NCBI RefSeq assembly: GCF_036250735.1
Contig: NZ_CP109430.1
Location: 8,370,001-8,434,000, forward strand
DNA: 64,000 nucleotides
Reading direction: 5' to 3'
From: Streptosporangium sp. NBC_01495
GTDB lineage: Bacteria > Actinomycetota > Actinomycetes > Streptosporangiales > Streptosporangiaceae
In this document: in pieces, positions 59,122 to 64,000 of the stretch
Position numbering within the stretch: position 1 is the first letter of the stretch
Layout of the letters: every line of letters starts with the position of its first letter
Notes under the pieces: model-generated
What the model was told of the DNA's origin: nothing
Database searches by the model: none
Seen by the model: the letters and a program-made list of their open reading frames with translations, nothing else
Translations under genes and position numbers: made by a program

Positions 59122-62100
59122 ATGTTCGTGCCCCGCCTGCTGTCTGTTCCCGCGGAAACCCTCTGGAGCGTCGTGCCTGGCGCGATCAAGGTCGTACCCG
59201 GCGCGGTCAGGAACGCCCTGCCGCGTTCACGCGGGAAACGGGTCTGTCCCGGAGGGCTCCATGTCGATCTGCGGGTGATCGGCGCTCCGGGCAGCGAGTC
59301 GAAGGCCCGGCGGCTGGAGAACGCGCTGCTGAAGCTGGAGGGGGTCGAGCGGGCGGAGGTCAACGGCATCCTCAGCTCCGTCTTCGTGGGATGCGACCCA
59401 GGATCGATCAACCTGAAGAAGCTGCTGGCGGTCATCGAAGCACTCGACGGCGAGGGGGCGGACGACGACGATGACAACGACGACGACCTGACCAACGGCT
59501 ACGACAGCGACGACGACCTGGTCGAGGACGCTGAAGACGAGGACGCCGAATCCGACGCGGCCTCGTCACCGAGGCCCGGGTTCCTCGCCTCCAAGCTGGT
59601 GGAACACCACACCGCCAGACTGGTCGAACGGCACACCCGTGCCGGCATCCGGCTCGGCGCGAGCCTGGTCGGGGCGGGCATGACGTTCGCCGGGCGAGCG
59701 GTGCACGCGCCGCCGCTCCCCCCAATCGTTCCGGCGCTGCTGGGCCTGGTCGAGTCCACCCCGAGGGTCCGCGACGAGCTGGAACACCGCATCGGCGCTC
59801 CGGCCACCGTCGCCCTGTTCACGACGGCGAACATCGTCACCCACACGCTGGCGCTGCGCCGGGTGGGGATGCTCGTCCAGTCGCTCACCGCCGTCGGCCG
59901 CTACATCGAGGCGCGCGACACCCGGCGGGCCTGGGAGGCGCGCCAGCACGAACTGGCCTCGGGAAAGGGCTCCTACCGCCACATCCGCACGACCAGGAAG
60001 CCGCGTCCCGCGCCCATGGCCCACAGCCCCGTGGACCGGTTCGAGCGCGTCGGGGGCCCGGTGGCGGTGGGCGCCACCGGGCTGACGTACCTTTTCGGCG
60101 ACAGCCGGATGCGTGCCGTCGCCATGCTCACCGCGACGACGCCCAAGGCCGCGAAGCTGGGCCGCGAGTCTTTCGCCTCCGCGATAGGGCGTGCCGTGGC
60201 GAGGCGCGGGGCGATCGTTCTCAACGATCGGGCCCTGCGCCACATGGAGGGGATCGACACCGTCATCCTCGACGCCGACGCGCTCGGCACGGGTTCGTGG
60301 GAGATCGACCGCATCATTCCCCTCGGTGACCTGGACGCCGTGAACGGCGAGGGTCTCGACGGGTTGCGCGCGCGGCTCCGTACCCTGATCGACGTCGACG
60401 ACCCCGGCGCGCGGCGGGAACGCGACACGTGGAAGGCCGAGCCCCTCGCGGGCCCGGCCGGGCTCGTCACCGCGGAGGCCGAGGACTGGGAGGCCCAGGG
60501 GCTCCGGGCCGTCCGCGTGACGAGGAAGGGCGTTCCGGCCGCCCTGGTCGGCATGGCGCCGCAGGTCGACCCGCTGGCCGACGCGATCGTCGCCGCGGCC
60601 AAGGGCGCGTGCGCCGTGGCGCTCGCGGGAGGCGACTCGGCACTCGGCCTGCGGCTCGGCATCGACGAGATCGTGCCGGGCGGTTCCCGGCTGGCCCGGT
60701 CGATCCGCGCTCTCCAGGCGGACGGCCACGGGGTCGCCGTGGTGTCGGAACGCCGCATGGCCGCGCTGGCCCAGGCCGACCTGGGCATCGGCGTGCTGCG
60801 CACCTCGGGCCGGGTGCCCTGGGACGCGGACGTGATCGCCGAGCTTGAGGAGGTTCACCTGCTCCTGAGCTGCCTGGCACCGGCGAGGAAGACGAGCGAG
60901 CGGTGCGTGTGGCTCACCGCCGCGGGGACCGCCGCCGGAGGCGTGCTGGCGGCCCTCGGGCCGACGGGGGATTCACCGCACAAGGCGCAGCTCGCGAGCA
61001 GCTGCACGTCGTTGGCCACCCTCGTCACGGGCGAGTGGGCGGGCTGGCACGCCGGGCGGGAGACACCGCCGATCCGGATCGACAGAACCCCCTGGCACGC
61101 GATGCCGACCAAGGAGGTCCTGGCCCTGCTGGGCTCGTCGGCCAACGGGATCAGCGAGGCCGAGGCCCTGCGGCGCAGGGCCTCCACGGGATCGGGAGAG
61201 CCGCAGGGCCCCGATTCGCTGCTCCGCGTGTCCGCCGAGGAACTGGCCAACCCGCTGACCCCCGTCCTGGCCGCCGGGGCGGGCCTGTCGGCCCTGGTCG
61301 GCTCGGTCTCCGACTCGGTGATGATAGGCACGGTCGTGGCCGCCAACGCGCTCATCGGAGGGAGCCAGCGCTACACCGCCGACCGGGCGCTGCACCGCCT
61401 GACCGAGGCGGTGGCGGTTCCGGTGCGGTTGCGCCGCCCCAAGGAGAAGGCGAGCACGGCTCGCTCTCCCAGGCGGGCGAGCGGCACCGCCCCTCACGAG
61501 AAGGCGGGCACCACCCGCTCTCACGAGCAGGCGAACGCGACCATCGAGGACCTCGTACCCGGCGATGTGGTCGAGCTGCGCGCGGGCGACACCGTACCGG
61601 CCGACTGCCGCGTGCTCAAGGCGGTGGGCCTGGAGATCGACGAGGCCGCCCTGACCGGCGAGTCGCAGCTCGTCACCAAGTCACCGGAGCCCGTCAACGC
61701 GGCTGCCATCGCCGACCGGACCTCGATGGTCTACGAGGGGACGACGGTGGCGGCCGGCAGCGGGCTGGCCGTGGTGGTCGCGGCGGGCGAGGCGACCGAG
61801 ACGGCCAGGACCGCCAGGCTCGCCGCGGAGGAGCCCCCGGCCACGGGCGTGCGGCTGCGGTTGCGGGAGCTGAGCCGCCGGGTCCTGCCGGTCGCGGTCG
61901 GATCCGGCGTCGTCCTGCTCGTCGCCGACCTGTTGCGCGGCAGCTCCGCGCCGCAGGCGCTCGCACCGGCGGTGAGCCTCGCCGTCGCCGCCGTACCCGA
62001 GGGGCTGCCGTTCGTCGCCTCGGTCGCGGAGCTCGCCTCCGCGCGGCGGCTGTCGACCCGCAACACCCTGGTGCCCAACCCCTCCACGATCGAGGCCCTC

Positions 62101-63735
62101 GGCCGGGTGAACGTCCTCTGCTTCGACAAGACGGGAACCCTCACCGAGGGGCGTATCAGCCTGCGGTGCGTCTCGGACGTGCAGGACGAGCGCCCCCTGG
62201 AGGACCTGACGCCCGAGCTGCGGCACATCGTGACCGCGGGGATGCGCGCCTGTCCTCGGCACGACGAGGGGCGCCCCGTCCCGCACCCCACCGACCGCGC
62301 CGTGCTGAAGGGGGCCGAGCGGCTGGGCGTGACCGAGAAGGGGACCGGAAGCTGGGAGCGGGTCGACGAGCTGCCCTTCGAACCGGGACGCGGCTACCAC
62401 GCCGTACTCGGCAAGGGCGACTCGGGCCCGCTGCTGAGCGTCAAGGGCGCCCCCGAGGTCGTGGTCACCCGTTGCACGTCCATACTCCGTGACGGCCGGG
62501 TGGTCCCGCTCGTGGACTCCCTCGTGGCGGAGGTCGAAAAGGAGCTCGACCAGCTCGCCCGGCAGGGTTACCGGGTGCTCGCGGTCGCGGAGCGCCCCGC
62601 CTCCGACCGTCGCGATCTCGACGAGTCCCGCATCCAGGACCTGTGCTTCCTCGGATTCCTCGGTCTGGCCGACCCCGTGCGGCCCACGGCCGCGGAGAGC
62701 GTCGGCCGCCTCACGCGGGCGGGCGTACGCATTGTCATGATCACGGGTGACCATCCGAGCACGGCGGAGGCGATCGGCGCCGAGCTGAACGTGCTGAACG
62801 GCGGGCGGATCATGACGGGGCCCGAGCTGGACGAGATGGACGACGACGCCCTGGTGGAGGCGCTGCCGGACGTGACGGTCTTCGCCAGGACCACCCCTGC
62901 GCACAAGGCGCGGATCGTCGGCTGCCTGCGCCGGACCGGCAAGGTCGTCGCGGTCACCGGCGACGGCGCCAACGACGCCCCGGCGATCCGGGTCGCGGAC
63001 GTGGGGATCGCCCTCGGGTCCCGCGCCACCCCGGCGGCGCGGGCGGCGGCCGACATCGTCGTGACCGACGACCGCATCGAGACGATCGTCGACGCGATCA
63101 TCGAGGGCCGGGCCATGTGGAGCTCGGTCCGCGACGCCCTCAGCATCCTGCTCGGCGGCAACATCGGCGAGATCGTCTTCGCGGTCGGGTCCAGCCTGCT
63201 CAGCGGCGGGAACGTGCTGAACGCCCGGCAGTTGCTGCTGGTCAACCTGCTCACCGACATGCTGCCCGCCATGGCGGTGGCCTCCCGGCCCCCGACGGCC
63301 ACCAGCCCGGAGAAGCTGCTGGACGAGGGTCCGGAGGCCTCGCTGGGAGCCTCCCTGACCCGCGACATCTACCTGCGTGCCGCCACCACGGCGAGCGCGG
63401 CGGGCCTGGCCTGGGCGATCGGCCGGATGACCGGTACGCGCGGGCGGGCGAACACGATGGGGCTGGTCGCGCTCGTGGCGTCGCAGCTGCTGCAGACCCT
63501 GGCCCTGGGCAGCCGGGATCGCCTGGTGGTGCTGGCCTCGCTCCTGTCCCTGGCCGTCCTGGGCATGACCGTCACGGTTCCGGGGCTCTGCCGGTTCTTC
63601 GGCTGCCGCTTCCTGGGGCCAGTGGGGTGGACCATCGCCCTGGGAAGCGCCACCGCCACGACGGCCGCGGGGGCGGCGTTCCAGGCGTCAACGCGGAGGA
63701 CGTCACCGAATGTTCACCGAACAGCAACCTCATGA
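59122..63735 (+). CDS. CtpI-like P-type cation ATPase with an inactive N-terminal pump half
   Basis: 1537 residues. The C-terminal half (about 680-1500) is a complete P-type ATPase: TGES (about 850), phosphorylation motif DKTGTLT (D1002), SVKGAPEVV, MITGDHP and TGDGANDAPAI, with membrane helices. The N-terminal half carries a heavy-metal-like segment (about 46-105), an acidic patch (114-147, DDDDDNDDDLTNGYDSDDD) and a degenerate pump whose phosphorylation loop reads LDADALGTG (D384, no KTG). The ion is unknown; mycobacterial CtpI has the same size. ATG 59122 has GGAG six bases upstream. Confidence 0.88.
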   Translation: MFVPRLLSVPAETLWSVVPGAIKVVPGAVRNALPRSRGKRVCPGGLHVDLRVIGAPGSESKARRLENALLKLEGVERAEVNGILSSVFVGCDPGSINLKKLLAVIEALDGEGADDDDDNDDDLTNGYDSDDDLVEDAEDEDAESDAASSPRPGFLASKLVEHHTARLVERHTRAGIRLGASLVGAGMTFAGRAVHAPPLPPIVPALLGLVESTPRVRDELEHRIGAPATVALFTTANIVTHTLALRRVGMLVQSLTAVGRYIEARDTRRAWEARQHELASGKGSYRHIRTTRKPRPAPMAHSPVDRFERVGGPVAVGATGLTYLFGDSRMRAVAMLTATTPKAAKLGRESFASAIGRAVARRGAIVLNDRALRHMEGIDTVILDADALGTGSWEIDRIIPLGDLDAVNGEGLDGLRARLRTLIDVDDPGARRERDTWKAEPLAGPAGLVTAEAEDWEAQGLRAVRVTRKGVPAALVGMAPQVDPLADAIVAAAKGACAVALAGGDSALGLRLGIDEIVPGGSRLARSIRALQADGHGVAVVSERRMAALAQADLGIGVLRTSGRVPWDADVIAELEEVHLLLSCLAPARKTSERCVWLTAAGTAAGGVLAALGPTGDSPHKAQLASSCTSLATLVTGEWAGWHAGRETPPIRIDRTPWHAMPTKEVLALLGSSANGISEAEALRRRASTGSGEPQGPDSLLRVSAEELANPLTPVLAAGAGLSALVGSVSDSVMIGTVVAANALIGGSQRYTADRALHRLTEAVAVPVRLRRPKEKASTARSPRRASGTAPHEKAGTTRSHEQANATIEDLVPGDVVELRAGDTVPADCRVLKAVGLEIDEAALTGESQLVTKSPEPVNAAAIADRTSMVYEGTTVAAGSGLAVVVAAGEATETARTARLAAEEPPATGVRLRLRELSRRVLPVAVGSGVVLLVADLLRGSSAPQALAPAVSLAVAAVPEGLPFVASVAELASARRLSTRNTLVPNPSTIEALGRVNVLCFDKTGTLTEGRISLRCVSDVQDERPLEDLTPELRHIVTAGMRACPRHDEGRPVPHPTDRAVLKGAERLGVTEKGTGSWERVDELPFEPGRGYHAVLGKGDSGPLLSVKGAPEVVVTRCTSILRDGRVVPLVDSLVAEVEKELDQLARQGYRVLAVAERPASDRRDLDESRIQDLCFLGFLGLADPVRPTAAESVGRLTRAGVRIVMITGDHPSTAEAIGAELNVLNGGRIMTGPELDEMDDDALVEALPDVTVFARTTPAHKARIVGCLRRTGKVVAVTGDGANDAPAIRVADVGIALGSRATPAARAAADIVVTDDRIETIVDAIIEGRAMWSSVRDALSILLGGNIGEIVFAVGSSLLSGGNVLNARQLLLVNLLTDMLPAMAVASRPPTATSPEKLLDEGPEASLGASLTRDIYLRAATTASAAGLAWAIGRMTGTRGRANTMGLVALVASQLLQTLALGSRDRLVVLASLLSLAVLGMTVTVPGLCRFFGCRFLGPVGWTIALGSATATTAAGAAFQASTRRTSPNVHRTATS

Positions 63736-63801
63736 CTGGTGACTTATACACTTTTGGTATGAATTATCACCTTAAGTGCTCTCTCTCCCTGTGAGGTTGT
63801 T

Positions 63802-63927
63802 ATGTCCGGATTCATCTCCACCGTGCTCGCCAAGGCGGCCGTCATGCTGATCGAGGCCCTGCTCACGCGTCTCGTCCAGTCGCTCGTCGTCTCGCTGGCC
63901 AGGACCGGCAACCTCCAGGCCGCCTGA
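63802..63927 (+). CDS. 41-residue hydrophobic peptide
   Basis: ATG 63802 has GAGG upstream and follows an AT-rich promoter-like stretch (63736-63795). The product MSGFISTVLAKAAVMLIEAL continues as an amphipathic helix with Arg/Gln and ends NLQAA. It resembles small membrane-associated peptides, possibly a single helix of about 25 residues. No family is recognised. It is the last feature; 63928-64000 shows nothing I can assign. Confidence 0.6.
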   Translation: MSGFISTVLAKAAVMLIEALLTRLVQSLVVSLARTGNLQAA

Positions 63928-64000
63928 TCCGGCCTCACGGCGGAGCCCCCTGCGCCCTTTCAGCGGGCCCGTGAGGTGATGAGCCGGGCGACCCTGAGGT

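Noticed and set aside
57678-59495. Long minus-strand and alternate-frame open frames through the polycationic gene
   Set aside because: All frames are open because of repeated GCC/CGG codon pattern; none has a ribosome site or domain, and the plus-strand frame at 57430 has both.

Overview
The window is a chromosomal segment of a high-GC Gram-positive actinomycete. Its GC-rich codon use, strong Shine-Dalgarno sites, mycobacterial-type aftD neighbourhood, 180-kDa-class NAD-glutamate dehydrogenase, actinobacterial DUF2613, DUF3068 and DUF6912 families, and a tmRNA tag ending LALAA all fit the Streptomyces/Streptosporangium/Nonomuraea side of the Actinomycetes. No rRNA, tRNA, insertion sequence, phage gene or CRISPR array was seen. 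The window starts inside a gene.

Layout. 1-16 kb is an envelope-glycan region: a GT-C-like membrane protein, a flavin oxidoreductase, two DUF3068 proteins, an acyltransferase-3 protein, an AftD-like arabinofuranosyltransferase with a GT4 glycosyltransferase, a 43-residue DUF2613 protein, a second polytopic protein and an FkbM methyltransferase. This resembles the mycobacterial Rv0235c-Rv0236A-aftD locus. 16-22 kb holds a fused two-domain acyl-CoA dehydrogenase and an acyl-CoA synthetase that share an operator-like inverted repeat, an anchored protein and an HtrA-type lipoprotein protease. 22-27 kb has a polysaccharide deacetylase lipoprotein and glpF-glpK. 26.6-29 kb has two Roadblock/LC7 proteins and a DUF4388-like protein. 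A ribbon-helix-helix/Doc toxin-antitoxin pair follows.

29.8-37 kb is a housekeeping block: ssrA (tmRNA), a penicillin-binding-protein homologue that has lost all three transpeptidase motifs, smpB, ftsX, ftsE and prfB. 37.7-42.7 kb is the giant glutamate dehydrogenase. 43.2-49 kb has an ECF sigma factor and a short zinc-finger anti-sigma factor. They diverge from a module of a possible micropeptide, a DUF4142 protein, a DUF1996 repeat protein, a four-histidine b-type membrane protein and a NuoF-ferredoxin fusion. 49-57 kb has a Tat-exported bicovalent flavin oxidase, acetoacetyl-CoA synthetase, three HAD phosphatases, a DUF6912 protein and an ACAD10/11-like acyl-CoA dehydrogenase. 57.4-64 kb has a membrane-anchored polycationic repeat protein, a 15-bp-stem terminator, a CtpI-like P-type ATPase with an apparently dead second pump half, and a 41-residue hydrophobic peptide.

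How the parts connect. Lipid genes in three places carry TetR-type operator candidates: KstR-like TnnAACnnGTTnnA sites at 3861, 3939 and 55952, and a different ACAGAAnnnnATTCT pair at 18471 and 19970. The most novel-looking systems are the ECF-linked NuoF-ferredoxin/cytochrome b module and the polycationic-protein/acidic P-ATPase pair. Intergenic DNA is rich in short tandem repeats and long perfect hairpins.
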